Below are positions 24,502 to 33,720 of a stretch of 64,000 nucleotides of DNA, piece by piece. The notes under the pieces were generated by a model. The model saw only the letters and a list, made by a program, of their open reading frames with translations. It did not search any database and was not told the DNA's origin. Numbering within the stretch: the stretch's first letter is position 1; each line of letters starts with the position of its first letter. Both the position numbers and the translations under genes were made by a program. The stretch lies in assembly GCF_031453615.1 (NCBI RefSeq), contig NZ_JAVIZT010000001.1, forward strand, positions 62,001 to 126,000. Direction: 5' to 3'. The DNA is from Microbacterium sp. SORGH_AS_0428. GTDB lineage: Bacteria; Actinomycetota; Actinomycetes; Actinomycetales; Microbacteriaceae.

Positions 24502-25818
24502 TCAGAACGAGCGCAGGTTCGCGCCGAGGCCGGCGCCGTCGTACTCGCGGCGCAGGATGCCGCGGCGGCGGAGGATCGGCACGAGTTCGTCGAGCATCCG
24601 GTGCACGGTGACCGGATGCACGTCACCCCACAGCAGAACGCCGTCGTTGCCCCAGTCGCCCAGCTGCTCGATGCGATCCGCGAGCTCTCCCGCCGTTCCC
24701 ACCCATCCGGTGCCGTCCGAGATGCGGCCGAGGCGGGCGTGCGCGGCGAGGATCTCCCGCAGCGGCGTCTCGCGCGCGTCGTGGTCACCGATGAGCCGAC
24801 GGATGCTGCCGTGCGACACGTGCGCGGCGAACAGCCCCTCGGGCAGCGGGCGGTCGAGATCGAGCGTCGTGAGATCGGTCTCCAGATCCGAGGACTGGCG
24901 CCGGGCGATCGTGCGCAGCGCGGAGTCGTCGGGCGTGCGGGACGCCGCCACGAGCCGATCCGCCTCCTCGGCTGAGGAGACCAGCACGGGCTGGATCGCG
25001 AACAGCACCTTCACGTCCGACGGGTTGCGACCGCGCTCGCGTGCGGCGCGGTGGATGCGCTCCCGGTAGGTGCGCACGCTCGTCTCGTCCAGAGGCGCGA
25101 GAGCGAGCTGCACGTCGGAGTGCGCTCCGGCGAACGCGAGGCCCCGCTCCGAGCCCCCGGGCGACACGATCGCGGGCTCACCGTCGACGAAGGGCAGCGC
25201 ATTCAGCGGACCGTCGAACCCGAAGTGCTCGCCGCGGTGGCGGATCGCCCGCATCCGTGTCCCGTCCGCGTAGCGATCGTCGTCGCGGTCGAGGACCAGC
25301 GCGCCCTCGTCCCAACTCCGCCACAGTGAGCGGATGCCTTCCAGCCATTCCTCGGCGCGGTCGTAGGCGGCATCGTGGCCGAGCGGGGCGTCGGTGCCGA
25401 AGTGGCGGGCGCTGCCGGTGTCGGTCACCACGTTCAGCCCCAGCCGGTGGCCGCTCAGGTGCTGCAGCGACGCGAACTGCCGGGCGGCCGTGTAGGGCAG
25501 GTATGCGGCGGGGTTGACGGTCGGGACGACCCCGAGGTGCCGGGTCGCCGCGAACAGATACGGAGCCAGCACGAACGGATCGTGCTTGGGTCCGCCGAAG
25601 GCGTGGCGCACCCGCAGATCGATCGTCTCCGCGGACCCGGGCGAGGGCGCATCCTCGACGATCAGCAGATCGAACCCGGCCTGCTCCAGGGTGCGGGCGG
25701 ACTCCTGGTAGAGCTGCGGGGCCGTCCAGTCGTAGTCCCAGTCCAGGCTGGGCAGTCCCCAGCCGTGCGGGCCGAAACCGCGGGCCAGGAACCAGCCGAA
25801 ATGCTGCGGTCTGCTCAC
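24502..25818 (-). CDS. LLM class flavin-dependent oxidoreductase next to a MetY-type gene
   Basis: 438-residue FMN-dependent monooxygenase of the NtaA/SnaA/DszA group. The GTG at 25818 ([10 protein letters not shown]) overlaps the stop of the upstream gene by four bases. Family features: FASLQHLSGHRLGLNVVTDTGSARHFG, RAEEWLEGIRSLWRSW, GEHFGFDGPLNALPFVDGEPAIVSPGGSERG and C-terminal VHPVTVHRMLDELVPILRRRGILRREY. Coupled translation with an O-acetylhomoserine sulfhydrylase-type enzyme suggests sulfur scavenging from an organic sulfur compound, with the released sulfur fixed by the partner; that link is inference. Confidence 0.9.
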   Translation of the reverse strand: MSRPQHFGWFLARGFGPHGWGLPSLDWDYDWTAPQLYQESARTLEQAGFDLLIVEDAPSPGSAETIDLRVRHAFGGPKHDPFVLAPYLFAATRHLGVVPTVNPAAYLPYTAARQFASLQHLSGHRLGLNVVTDTGSARHFGTDAPLGHDAAYDRAEEWLEGIRSLWRSWDEGALVLDRDDDRYADGTRMRAIRHRGEHFGFDGPLNALPFVDGEPAIVSPGGSERGLAFAGAHSDVQLALAPLDETSVRTYRERIHRAARERGRNPSDVKVLFAIQPVLVSSAEEADRLVAASRTPDDSALRTIARRQSSDLETDLTTLDLDRPLPEGLFAAHVSHGSIRRLIGDHDARETPLREILAAHARLGRISDGTGWVGTAGELADRIEQLGDWGNDGVLLWGDVHPVTVHRMLDELVPILRRRGILRREYDGAGLGANLRSF

Positions 25819-27134
25819 CCGATGACCTCGATCGTCCGCGTGGATGCCGCGAGGGATGCGGCCTTGAGCGCCCGCTCGAGGTCGGCGATCAGGTCGTCGG
25901 CATCCTCGATGCCGATCGACAGACGCAGAGTTCCCGGATGCACGCCGAGCGCGGCACGCGCAGCGTCGGAGTGCTGCGCGTGACTCGTCGTGGCCGGATG
26001 CAGCACGAGCGAGCGGACATCGCCGAGGTGCGTCATGTGGGTCACGACCTGCACGGCCTCCACGAAGGCGCGGGCCGCCTCCTCTCCGCCGTGCAGGGTG
26101 AAGGTGAAGACGGAGCCGGTGCCGCGGGGCAGAAGGCGCTTCGCGAGCGTGTGGTGCGGATGGCTCGCGAGTCCCACGTAATCCACCGACGCGACCTCGT
26201 CGCGGCTCTCCAGCCACGCGGCGATCCGTGCCGCATTCGCCGACTGCTCGCGTACGCGCAGATGCAGCGTCTCGATGCCCTGCGACACGAGGAAGGCATT
26301 GAGCGGCGACGGAGTCGGACCCAGTCGCGGGGCGACCGACTCTCGCACATAGGCCAGACGTGCGCGGGAGCCGTGCCGTTCCCAGACGCTCGGCGCGCCG
26401 TCGTGACGCGCGGTGACCAGCTGCGGGAACAGAGCGCCCGACCGGGCGGCGTCGAAGCGGCCGTCGTCGACGATCACGCCGCCCAGGGCCGCTCCGTGGC
26501 CGGCGAGGAACTTGCTCGCCGAATGGACCACGACCGCCGCGCCCAGCTCGATCGGTCGCACCAGGTACGGCGTCGCGAAGGTGTTGTCGACGACGAGCGG
26601 GATGCCGTGGCCGTCCGCCACGGCGGCGACGGCAGGCACGTCGAGCAGATCGTTGCGCGCGTTGCCGATGGACTCTGCGAACAGCGCGCGGGTCTCGGGG
26701 CGGATCGCGTCCTGCCACGCCCGCGGGTCGGCGATGTCGTCGACGTAGGTGACCGTCACCCCGAACCGGGAGAGCAGGTCGTTCACGAGACCGCGCGTTC
26801 CCTCGTAGATATGGGTGGAGCTGACCAGGTGGTCGCCGGCCGAGAGCAACGCCAGCAGGGCGACCGAGACGGCGGCCTGTCCGCTGCCGAGGAACACCGC
26901 ACCGGCACCGCCCTCGAGCTCGGCGAGGCGACGCTCCAGGGCGTCGACGGTCGGGTTTCCGGTGCGCGTGTAGCCGTAGCCGTCGCCCGTCGCGAAGTGC
27001 GCGGCGGCGTGATCGAAGTCGTCGAAGCGGAAGCCTGCGGTCATGTAGACCGGGACGGTGCGCGATGGCGCATCCGCCCAATCGGTGCCGCTGTGCACCT
27101 GTCGCGTGGCGAATCCGTGGGTGGGTTCGGTCAT
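25815..27134 (-). CDS. O-acetylhomoserine/O-acetylserine sulfhydrylase-type PLP enzyme (MetY family)
   Basis: 439-residue enzyme of the Cys/Met metabolism PLP family. N-terminus [35 protein letters not shown] is typical of O-acetylhomoserine aminocarboxypropyltransferases. The PLP-binding features are [54 protein letters not shown] and the Schiff-base lysine in [12 protein letters not shown]-terminus has [41 protein letters not shown]. It makes homocysteine (or cysteine) from an O-acetyl amino acid and sulfide. First gene of a pair with the LLM monooxygenase. Confidence 0.93.
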   Translation of the reverse strand: MTEPTHGFATRQVHSGTDWADAPSRTVPVYMTAGFRFDDFDHAAAHFATGDGYGYTRTGNPTVDALERRLAELEGGAGAVFLGSGQAAVSVALLALLSAGDHLVSSTHIYEGTRGLVNDLLSRFGVTVTYVDDIADPRAWQDAIRPETRALFAESIGNARNDLLDVPAVAAVADGHGIPLVVDNTFATPYLVRPIELGAAVVVHSASKFLAGHGAALGGVIVDDGRFDAARSGALFPQLVTARHDGAPSVWERHGSRARLAYVRESVAPRLGPTPSPLNAFLVSQGIETLHLRVREQSANAARIAAWLESRDEVASVDYVGLASHPHHTLAKRLLPRGTGSVFTFTLHGGEEAARAFVEAVQVVTHMTHLGDVRSLVLHPATTSHAQHSDAARAALGVHPGTLRLSIGIEDADDLIADLERALKAASLAASTRTIEVIG

Positions 27135-27256
27135 GAGGGTCCTGCCGTCTCGGGTCGCAGCAGCCTACGAGCGACGACCGCTCACGGGCGAGTGCGCCGA
27201 CACACAACGTCACCTGTGCGCCCGTGCGGGTGGGCCGCGGCGCCGGAGGGCGGTGG

Positions 27257-27381
27257 TAGCCTGTGCGGGTGCGGATCGCTCGCCTTCTCCTTCGCAGCCG
27301 CGACGAGTCCTAGACCCAGGCCTCCCTCGTCGCGGAGTTCGTTGCGGGCTTGATCCACCGTCATCTCAGGAGAACGACAGC
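27257..27381 (+). promoter_or_regulatory. Leucine attenuator-like leader of leuCD
   Basis: TAGCCT at 27257-27262 is a -10 element exactly six bases before a leaderless GTG at 27269 that opens a 14-codon peptide with three consecutive Leu codons. Across the peptide's end lies a perfect 10-bp inverted repeat, CCGCGACGAG (27298-27307) with CTCGTCGCGG (27326-27335). CCGCGACG (27298-27305) can instead pair with CGTTGCGG (27340-27347) with one G-U. Such mutually exclusive stems fit ribosome-mediated control. GGAG (27369-27372) precedes leuC at 27382. Confidence 0.7.
27269..27313 (+). CDS. Leucine-rich leader peptide of the leuCD operon
   Basis: 14-residue open reading frame [14 protein letters not shown], started by a GTG placed for leaderless translation and stopped by TAG at 27311-27313. 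The Leu run is CTT-CTC-CTT; CTT is unusual in this GC-rich genome, so the run should be sensitive to charged leucyl-tRNA supply. An in-frame GTG at 27263 is a less likely start because it directly abuts the -10 hexamer. Such peptides act as sensors by ribosome stalling rather than as products. Confidence 0.7.
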   Translation: MRIARLLLRSRDES

Positions 27382-28851
27382 ATGAGCAATCCCGATCACT
27401 CCGCGGCGTCCGCGCCGCGCACCCTGGCCGAGAAGGTCTGGGACAACCACCTGGTGGTCAAGGGCGAGGACGGCCAGCCCGACCTCATCTACATCGACCT
27501 GCACCTCGTGCACGAGGTCACGAGCCCGCAGGCCTTCGATGGTCTCCGCGCCGAAGGGCGCGGGCTGCGGCGCCTCGACCTGACGATCGCGACCGAGGAC
27601 CACAACACTCCGACGCTCGCGATCGACAAGCCGATCGCCGACCCGACCAGCCGTCTGCAGATCGAGACGCTGCGCCGCAACGCCGCCGAGTTCGGGGTGC
27701 GCATCCACTCGCTGGGCGACGCCGAGCAGGGCATCGTGCACGTCGTCGGGCCGCAGCTGGGTCTGACCATGCCGGGCATCACGGTCGTCTGCGGCGACTC
27801 GCACACCTCCACCCACGGTGCGTTCGGAGCCATGGCCTTCGGCATCGGCACGAGCGAGGTCGAGCACGTCATGGCGACGCAGACCCTGCCGCTGAAGCCG
27901 TTCAAGACCATGGCCATCACGGTCGAGGGGACGCTGCGCCCCGGCGTCACCGCGAAGGACATCATCCTCGCGGTCATCGCGAAGATCGGCACCAACGGCG
28001 GGCAGGGCTACGTGCTCGAGTTCCGCGGCAGCGCCATCCGCGCCCTCTCCATGGAGGGGCGCATGACGATGTGCAACATGTCGATCGAGGCGGGCGCGCG
28101 CGCCGGCATGGTCGCCCCGGACGAGACCACGTTCGCGTACCTGAAGGGCCGCCCGCACGCTCCGAAGGGGCAGGACTGGGAGGACGCGGTCGCCTACTGG
28201 CGCACGCTCCCGAGCGACGAGGGCGCCGTCTACGACGCGGAGGTCTTCCTCAACGCCGACGAGCTCGAGCCCTTCGTGACCTGGGGCACGAACCCCGGAC
28301 AGGGCGTGTCGTTGAACGACGTCGTGCCGACCCCCTCCGAGATCGCGGACCCGAACGAGCGCGTGGCCGCCGAGCGGGCTCTGCAGTACATGGACCTCGC
28401 CCCCGGCACGAAACTGAAGGACGTCCCGGTGGATGCGGTCTTCATGGGCTCGTGCACCAACAGCCGCATCGAAGACCTGCGTGCCTTCGCGTCGATCGTG
28501 AAGGGCCGCAAGAAGGCCGAGGGCGTGCGGGTGATGGTCGTGCCCGGCTCTGCCCGCGTCCGGCTGGAGGCCGAGGCCGAGGGGCTGCACCGCATCTTCG
28601 AGGAGTTCGGCGCAGAGTGGCGTTTCGCCGGATGCTCGATGTGCCTGGGCATGAACCCCGATCAGCTCGCTCCGGGCGAGCGGTGCGCATCCACGTCGAA
28701 CCGCAACTTCGAGGGCCGGCAGGGCAAGGGCGGGCGCACGCACCTGGTGTCGCCGCTCGTCGCCGCGGCGACCGCGGTGCGCGGAACGCTGTCGAGTCCG
28801 GGGGATCTCGATCCCGTTGAAGAGCCGGCGACCGTCGGGGCGGGGGTCTGA
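27382..28851 (+). CDS. leuC: 3-isopropylmalate dehydratase large subunit
   Basis: 489-residue aconitase-family subunit that, with LeuD, isomerises 2- to 3-isopropylmalate in leucine synthesis. The [4Fe-4S] cluster cysteines are C358 ([13 protein letters not shown]), C418 and C421 ([12 protein letters not shown]). Other family blocks are [45 protein letters not shown] and [22 protein letters not shown] at 27382 follows GGAG. Expression is probably tuned by the leucine leader upstream. leuD starts one base after the stop; leuA and leuB are not in the window. Confidence 0.97.
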   Translation: MSNPDHSAASAPRTLAEKVWDNHLVVKGEDGQPDLIYIDLHLVHEVTSPQAFDGLRAEGRGLRRLDLTIATEDHNTPTLAIDKPIADPTSRLQIETLRRNAAEFGVRIHSLGDAEQGIVHVVGPQLGLTMPGITVVCGDSHTSTHGAFGAMAFGIGTSEVEHVMATQTLPLKPFKTMAITVEGTLRPGVTAKDIILAVIAKIGTNGGQGYVLEFRGSAIRALSMEGRMTMCNMSIEAGARAGMVAPDETTFAYLKGRPHAPKGQDWEDAVAYWRTLPSDEGAVYDAEVFLNADELEPFVTWGTNPGQGVSLNDVVPTPSEIADPNERVAAERALQYMDLAPGTKLKDVPVDAVFMGSCTNSRIEDLRAFASIVKGRKKAEGVRVMVVPGSARVRLEAEAEGLHRIFEEFGAEWRFAGCSMCLGMNPDQLAPGERCASTSNRNFEGRQGKGGRTHLVSPLVAAATAVRGTLSSPGDLDPVEEPATVGAGV

Positions 28852-28852
28852 C

Positions 28853-29458
28853 ATGGAGAAGTTCAGCGTTCACACCGGTGTCGCAGCCGCCCTCAAGCGG
28901 TCCGCCGTCGACACGGACCAGATCATCCCCGCGGTGTACCTCAAGCGGGTGACCAAGACGGGCTTCGAGGACGCGCTGTTCGCCAACTGGCGTCAGGATC
29001 CCGATTTCGTGCTCAACCAGCCCGTCTTCGCGCAGAGCTCGATCCTCGTCGCCGGGCCCGACTTCGGCACCGGATCGAGCCGGGAGCACGCGGTATGGGC
29101 CCTGCGCGACTACGGGTTCAAGGTCGTCCTGAGCCCCAAGTTCGCCGACATCTTCCGCGGCAACGCGGGCAAGCAGGGGCTCGTGACGGGTGTCGTCACC
29201 GAGGCCGACATCGAAGCGCTCTGGGCGGCGATCGACGCACAGCCCGGCATCGAGATGACGGTCGATCTGACGGCGCGCGAGGTCGTCGCGGGCGAGCTCC
29301 GGGTCCCGTTCGAGATCGACGATTACACTAGGTGGCGGTTGCTGGAAGGTCTCGACGACATCGGGCTCACGCTCCGCAACGAAGACAAGATCGCCGCCTA
29401 CGAAGCGCGACGCGAATCCTGGAAGCCGCGGACACTCCCGCCCCTTCCCGCACAGTGA
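28853..29458 (+). CDS. leuD: 3-isopropylmalate dehydratase small subunit
   Basis: 201-residue swivelling subunit of isopropylmalate isomerase. [38 protein letters not shown] and [43 protein letters not shown] are characteristic. The ATG at 28853 is preferred over the longer frame from 28817, which runs back inside leuC. It completes the two-subunit enzyme with leuC and is followed ten bases later by murA, so leucine and cell-wall genes may be on one message. Confidence 0.96.
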   Translation: MEKFSVHTGVAAALKRSAVDTDQIIPAVYLKRVTKTGFEDALFANWRQDPDFVLNQPVFAQSSILVAGPDFGTGSSREHAVWALRDYGFKVVLSPKFADIFRGNAGKQGLVTGVVTEADIEALWAAIDAQPGIEMTVDLTAREVVAGELRVPFEIDDYTRWRLLEGLDDIGLTLRNEDKIAAYEARRESWKPRTLPPLPAQ

Positions 29459-29468
29459 GGTACCGCAT

Positions 29469-30833
29469 ATGACACTTCTCGGGCAGACCACCGAATCCTC
29501 CAGCCCGCTCGCGGAGGAGGCGGAGATCCTCGAGATCCGCGGCGGACGGCCTCTGCGGGGCACCGTCGAGGTCAAGGGCGCGAAGAACCTCGTCACCAAG
29601 GCCATGGTCGCCGCACTTCTCGGCGAGAGCCCGAGCCTGCTGCGAGACGTGCCGATGATCAGCGACGTCGCCGTGGTGCGGTCGCTGCTCGAGGTGCACG
29701 GCGTGCGCGTGGCGGAGGGCGACGAGCCCGGCTCGCTCGTGCTCGACCCGCGTGACGTCGAGAGCGCCCACATGGAGGAGATCGACGCGCACGCGGGTGC
29801 GTCGCGCATCCCGATCCTCTTCTGCGGACCGCTCCTGCACCGGCTCGGTCAGGCATTCATCCCCGACCTCGGCGGATGCCGTATCGGCGACCGTCCGATC
29901 GACTTCCACCTCGACGCGCTCCGCAAGTTCGGCGCGATCGTCGAGAAGCTCCCCAGCGGCATCCGGCTGTCCGCCCCGCGGGGTCTGCACGGCGCCAACA
30001 TCCACCTGCCCTACCCGAGCGTCGGGGCCACGGAGCAGGTGCTGTTGACCGCTGTGCGCGCACAGGGCGTCACGGAGCTGCGAAACGCTGCGATCGAACC
30101 CGAGATCATGGATCTCATCGCGCTGCTGCAGAAGATGGGCGCGATCATCTCCTACGAGCCCAACCGCGTGATCCTCATCGAGGGCGTCCCGAAGCTCAAC
30201 GGCTACGACCACCGTTCGATCTTCGACCGCAACGAGGCCGCCAGCTGGGCGAGCGCCGCCATCGCGACGGACGGCGAGATCTTCGTCGCCGGCGCGCGCC
30301 AGCAGGAGATGCTGACCTTCCTCAACGTGCTCCGCAAGATCGGAGCGCACTTCGAGGTCCGTGAGGACGGCATCCTGTTCGCCCGCGGCGACGCGCTTAG
30401 GCCCGTCACCGTCGAGACCGACGTGCACCCGGGCTTCATGACCGACTGGCAGCAGCCGCTCATCGTGGCACTGACGCAGGCCACCGGACGCTCCGTCGTG
30501 CACGAGACGGTGTACGAGAATCGCTTCGGCTTCACCCAGGCCCTGGTCAAGATGGGTGCCGACATCACGGTCTACCCCCACGGTCTGCAGGAGGGGCCGC
30601 GCCGTGTGCCGCGCCGTTCGCTGGAGCAGGCTGCGGTCATCACCGGACCCACCCCGCTGCACGGTGCCGACATCACGGTGCCGGACCTGCGCGGCGGGTA
30701 CAGCCACGTCATCGCGGCGCTGGCCGCGGAAGGCACCTCGACGGTGCGCAACATCGGGATCATCCGCCGCGGATATGCGGACTTCCTCGCGAAGCTGACC
30801 GCGCTCGGCGCCGACTTCGACGTCATCGGCTGA
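29469..30833 (+). CDS. murA: UDP-N-acetylglucosamine 1-carboxyvinyltransferase
   Basis: 454-residue enzyme transferring enolpyruvate from PEP to UDP-GlcNAc, the first committed step of peptidoglycan synthesis. The EPT fold opens with RGGRPLRGTVEVKGAKNLVTKAMVAALL (residues about 24-51). The catalytic cysteine is C137 in DLGGCRIGDRPIDFH, so it should be fosfomycin-sensitive in the usual way, unlike Asp variants of mycobacteria. The late motif PDLRGGYSHVIAALAAEGTS is conserved. Slightly longer than E. coli MurA because of an N-terminal extension. The stop overlaps the plsC start (TGATG). Confidence 0.96.
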   Translation: MTLLGQTTESSSPLAEEAEILEIRGGRPLRGTVEVKGAKNLVTKAMVAALLGESPSLLRDVPMISDVAVVRSLLEVHGVRVAEGDEPGSLVLDPRDVESAHMEEIDAHAGASRIPILFCGPLLHRLGQAFIPDLGGCRIGDRPIDFHLDALRKFGAIVEKLPSGIRLSAPRGLHGANIHLPYPSVGATEQVLLTAVRAQGVTELRNAAIEPEIMDLIALLQKMGAIISYEPNRVILIEGVPKLNGYDHRSIFDRNEAASWASAAIATDGEIFVAGARQQEMLTFLNVLRKIGAHFEVREDGILFARGDALRPVTVETDVHPGFMTDWQQPLIVALTQATGRSVVHETVYENRFGFTQALVKMGADITVYPHGLQEGPRRVPRRSLEQAAVITGPTPLHGADITVPDLRGGYSHVIAALAAEGTSTVRNIGIIRRGYADFLAKLTALGADFDVIG

Positions 30834-31603
30834 TGGCGTCGGAGACGCACCGTCGGCGGCGCGCCTCGACGGAGAAGACACGGCCGAGCGTCTTCTGGCT
30901 GCTCGGTGGGATCGTCGTGCCGTTCGTCGGCCTGATCGCCAAGATCGAGATCGAGGGCGAGGAGAACCTGCCCGAAGAGGGGCCGTTCGTGCTGGCCCCT
31001 AACCACCACAGCGAGATCGACCCGCTTCTGGTCGCCGTGGCCGTGTGGCGCATGGGCCGCGCCCCGCGATTCATGGCGAAGGAGAGCCTGTTCCGGGTTC
31101 CCGTGCTCGGTTGGGCGCTGCGCGCGACCGGCATGATCCCGGTGGCGCGAGCCTCGAGCGCCGCGGCCGCGAAGCAGTCGCTCGACACGGCGCGTCACCT
31201 CGCGGAGCGCCGCGCCGGCGTCATCGTCTACCCCGAAGGGACCCTGACGCGCGACCCGGATCTGTGGCCCATGCGCGGAAAGACGGGAGCGGCGCGCTTG
31301 GCGCTGGCCGGCGACATCCCCCTCATCCCGATGGCCCAGTGGGGCGCGCAGCAGATCATGCCGCGCTACGGCAAGTTCCGGTTGTGGCCGCTGCGCAAGC
31401 GCGTGCGTGTTCTGGTGGGGCCGTCGATCGCTCTGGAGGAGTACCGCGACCGCGCGGCGCACCCCGTGGCGCAGGCGGAGCTCACGACGCGCGTGATGGA
31501 CGAGATCGCAGGGCTGCTGTCGGTCCTCCGGGGCGAGCCCGCTCCCGCGACGCGCTGGGAGCCCGGCGCCCACGGTCAGAGTGAGACGGGCCGTCTTGAG
31601 TAG
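30833..31603 (+). CDS. plsC: 1-acyl-sn-glycerol-3-phosphate acyltransferase (PlsC family)
   Basis: 256-residue membrane-associated acyltransferase that makes phosphatidic acid from lysophosphatidic acid. The catalytic HX4D motif is NHHSEID (H58 to D63); the acceptor-binding VIVYPEGTLTRD near residue 130 is the PEGT motif. A hydrophobic stretch FWLLGGIVVPFVGLIAKI at 21-38 may anchor it. ATG at 30833 overlaps the murA stop. It is followed by gpsA, which makes the glycerol 3-phosphate backbone, so the two phospholipid steps are neighbours. Confidence 0.93.
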   Translation: MASETHRRRRASTEKTRPSVFWLLGGIVVPFVGLIAKIEIEGEENLPEEGPFVLAPNHHSEIDPLLVAVAVWRMGRAPRFMAKESLFRVPVLGWALRATGMIPVARASSAAAAKQSLDTARHLAERRAGVIVYPEGTLTRDPDLWPMRGKTGAARLALAGDIPLIPMAQWGAQQIMPRYGKFRLWPLRKRVRVLVGPSIALEEYRDRAAHPVAQAELTTRVMDEIAGLLSVLRGEPAPATRWEPGAHGQSETGRLE

Positions 31604-32726
31604 GCGTGCCACGACCCCCGTGACCCGCGTCGCCGTACTCGGCGCGGGCAGCTGGGGCACCACTTTCGGCAAGATCCTCGCGGACGGTGGTGCGAACGTG
31701 GTCATGTGGGCGCGCCGGCCCGAGCTCGCGAACGAGATCCACACCGGCAAGCGCAACACGAAGTACCTGCCCGGCATCAATCTGCCCCGCACGATGACCG
31801 CGACCTCGCATCTTGCGGAGGCGCTCGAGGGTGCAGACCAGGTCTACCTGTCGATGCCGAGCCAGGCGCTGCGCGAGAACCTCACGGGGGTCCGGCCGCT
31901 CCTCGAGGGCAGCTCGGTGCCCGTCGTCTCACTCATGAAGGGCGTCGAGAAGCGCACCGGACTGCGGATGAGCCAGGTCATCGAGCAGGAACTCCGGTGC
32001 GATCCGGCGCGCATCGCGGTGGCGTCCGGCCCCAACCTCGCGCTCGAGATCGCGCAGGAGCAGCCCACCGCCGCGGTGATCTCCTCGATCAGCCCGGAGA
32101 CCGCGGAGATCGTCGCCCGCGCGGCGCGCAACCGCTACTTCCGGTCCTTCGTCAACACGGATGTGATCGGCACCGAGTTCGGCGGCGTGCTGAAGAACCT
32201 GATCGCGGTCGCGATCGGCATCGTCGACGGGGTCGGCTACGGCGAGAACACGAAGGCGTCGATCATCACCCGCGGTCTGGTCGAGATGACCGACTTCGCC
32301 GTCGCCCAGGGCGCCCAGCCCGAGACCCTGCAGGGGCTCGCCGGGCTGGGTGATCTGATCGCCACGTGCCAATCGCCCCTCAGCCGGAACAACACCGCCG
32401 GCAGGCTCCTGGGGCAGGGATACAAGTTCCAGGACGTCGTGGCGCAGATGCAGCAGACGGCGGAGGGACTCGCATCCGTTGCTCCGATCCTGCAGCTGGC
32501 CAAGGCGAGCGGCGTGCAGATGCCGATCGTCGAGCAGGTCAAGCGCGTGTTGGACGGCACGATGAACCCCCGCGAGATCGCCCCCCACCTGACCACCGAC
32601 GACGACACCCCGCAGGGGGAGAGGACCCAGCATGGACAAGCCGGTAGTGGTGGTGCTCTTTGGCGGTCGCTCCAGCGAGCATTCGATCAGTTCCGCCACG
32701 GCGGGCGGGGTTCTGGGCTCGCTTGA
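31596..32726 (+). CDS. gpsA: NAD(P)+-dependent glycerol-3-phosphate dehydrogenase
   Basis: 376-residue enzyme reducing dihydroxyacetone phosphate to sn-glycerol 3-phosphate for phospholipids. The Rossmann motif VAVLGAGSWGTTFGKILADGG is near the N-terminus; GTEFGGVLKNLIAVAIGIVDG and GLAGLGDLIATCQSPLSRN are family blocks, including the catalytic lysine in VLKN. The TTG at 31596 (L-S-R-R-A-T) overlaps plsC and is my choice; GTG 31581 and GTG 31620 are alternatives. The C-terminus is odd: after PREIAPHLTTDD a tail of about 30 residues runs 95 bases into ddl in another frame. Confidence 0.92.
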   Translation: MSRRATTPVTRVAVLGAGSWGTTFGKILADGGANVVMWARRPELANEIHTGKRNTKYLPGINLPRTMTATSHLAEALEGADQVYLSMPSQALRENLTGVRPLLEGSSVPVVSLMKGVEKRTGLRMSQVIEQELRCDPARIAVASGPNLALEIAQEQPTAAVISSISPETAEIVARAARNRYFRSFVNTDVIGTEFGGVLKNLIAVAIGIVDGVGYGENTKASIITRGLVEMTDFAVAQGAQPETLQGLAGLGDLIATCQSPLSRNNTAGRLLGQGYKFQDVVAQMQQTAEGLASVAPILQLAKASGVQMPIVEQVKRVLDGTMNPREIAPHLTTDDDTPQGERTQHGQAGSGGALWRSLQRAFDQFRHGGRGSGLA

Positions 32727-33717
32727 CCGCGAGCGCTACCGGGTGATCCCGGTCGGCCTCACCCGCGAGGGCGCGTTCGTTCTCGAAGACGACGATCCGG
32801 ACAAGTTCGCCCTCGTCGCCGATCGCCTGCCTGCCGTGGCCGACAACGGCACGCGCATCATCTGGCCCGAGGCTGCGGGCGACAGGCAGCTGCGCGTCCG
32901 CGAGGCGGACGGCACCCTACGCGAGCTGGGCGCGGTGGATGCGGTCCTGCCGATCCTGCACGGCTCGCACGGCGAAGACGGCACCATTCAGGGCTTCTTC
33001 GACACTCTCGAGCTCGCTTACGCCGGCGGCGGTGTGATCGACTCCGCGCTGTGCATGGACAAGCACTTCATGAAGGTCGCGCTGCACGCGGACGGCATCC
33101 CGGTCTCGCCCGGCGTGACGGTGCGCCGTGCCGATTGGAATGAGGACACGGATGCGGTGCGTCCTCGTCTCGCGCACCTGGAACTTCCCTGGTTCGTCAA
33201 GCCGGCGCGGGCGGGCTCGAGCGTAGGCGTGTCGAAGGTGCACTCCGCCGATGAGCTCGACGCGGCCCTGCGGATCGCGTTCGACGAAGACGACAAGGTG
33301 CTCGTCGAGCAGGGCATCGTCGGACGCGAGGTCGAGGTGGGCGTGCTCGAGGGCCGCGACGGCGTCGTGCGCGCCTCGCTCCCCGGTGAGATCGTGTTGA
33401 GCTCGCGCGAGTTCTACGACTTCGAGGGCAAGTACCTCGGCGGCGACGGTGTGGATGTGGTGTGCCCCGCAGACATGACCGAGGCGGAGATCGAGGCGGT
33501 CCGCGCCATGGCGCTGCGCGCTTTCGCCGCCGTCGACGGGCGCGGTCTCGCGCGCGTCGACTTCTTCCTGACCGCCGACGGCCCGATCGTCAACGAGCTG
33601 AACACGATGCCGGGCTTCACGCCGATCTCGATGTTTCCGAAGTGCTGGATCGCGTCCGGCCTCAGCTACTCGGAGCTGCTGTCGGAGCTCATCGAGACGG
33701 CGCTCACGCGGCGCTGA
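32632..33717 (+). CDS. ddl: D-alanine--D-alanine ligase
   Basis: 361-residue ATP-grasp ligase that makes D-Ala-D-Ala for peptidoglycan. N-terminus VVVVLFGGRSSEHSISSATAGGVLGSL, VLPILHGSHGEDGTIQGFFDTL, CMDKHFMKVALHADGIPVSPG, LPWFVKPARAGSSVGVSKV and ARVDFFLTADGPIVNELNTMPGFTPISMFP are all typical, the last carrying metal ligands. GGGGAGAGG precedes ATG 32632 inside gpsA. The FDFEGKYLGG loop region (YDFEGKYLGGDG) lies near residue 264. Together with murA it links this cluster to wall synthesis. Confidence 0.96.
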   Translation: MDKPVVVVLFGGRSSEHSISSATAGGVLGSLDRERYRVIPVGLTREGAFVLEDDDPDKFALVADRLPAVADNGTRIIWPEAAGDRQLRVREADGTLRELGAVDAVLPILHGSHGEDGTIQGFFDTLELAYAGGGVIDSALCMDKHFMKVALHADGIPVSPGVTVRRADWNEDTDAVRPRLAHLELPWFVKPARAGSSVGVSKVHSADELDAALRIAFDEDDKVLVEQGIVGREVEVGVLEGRDGVVRASLPGEIVLSSREFYDFEGKYLGGDGVDVVCPADMTEAEIEAVRAMALRAFAAVDGRGLARVDFFLTADGPIVNELNTMPGFTPISMFPKCWIASGLSYSELLSELIETALTRR

Positions 33718-33720
33718 CGC

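Noticed and set aside
27135..27260. SAM or other riboswitch upstream of the MetY-type gene
   Set aside because: No aptamer-like conserved blocks were found in the short upstream region.
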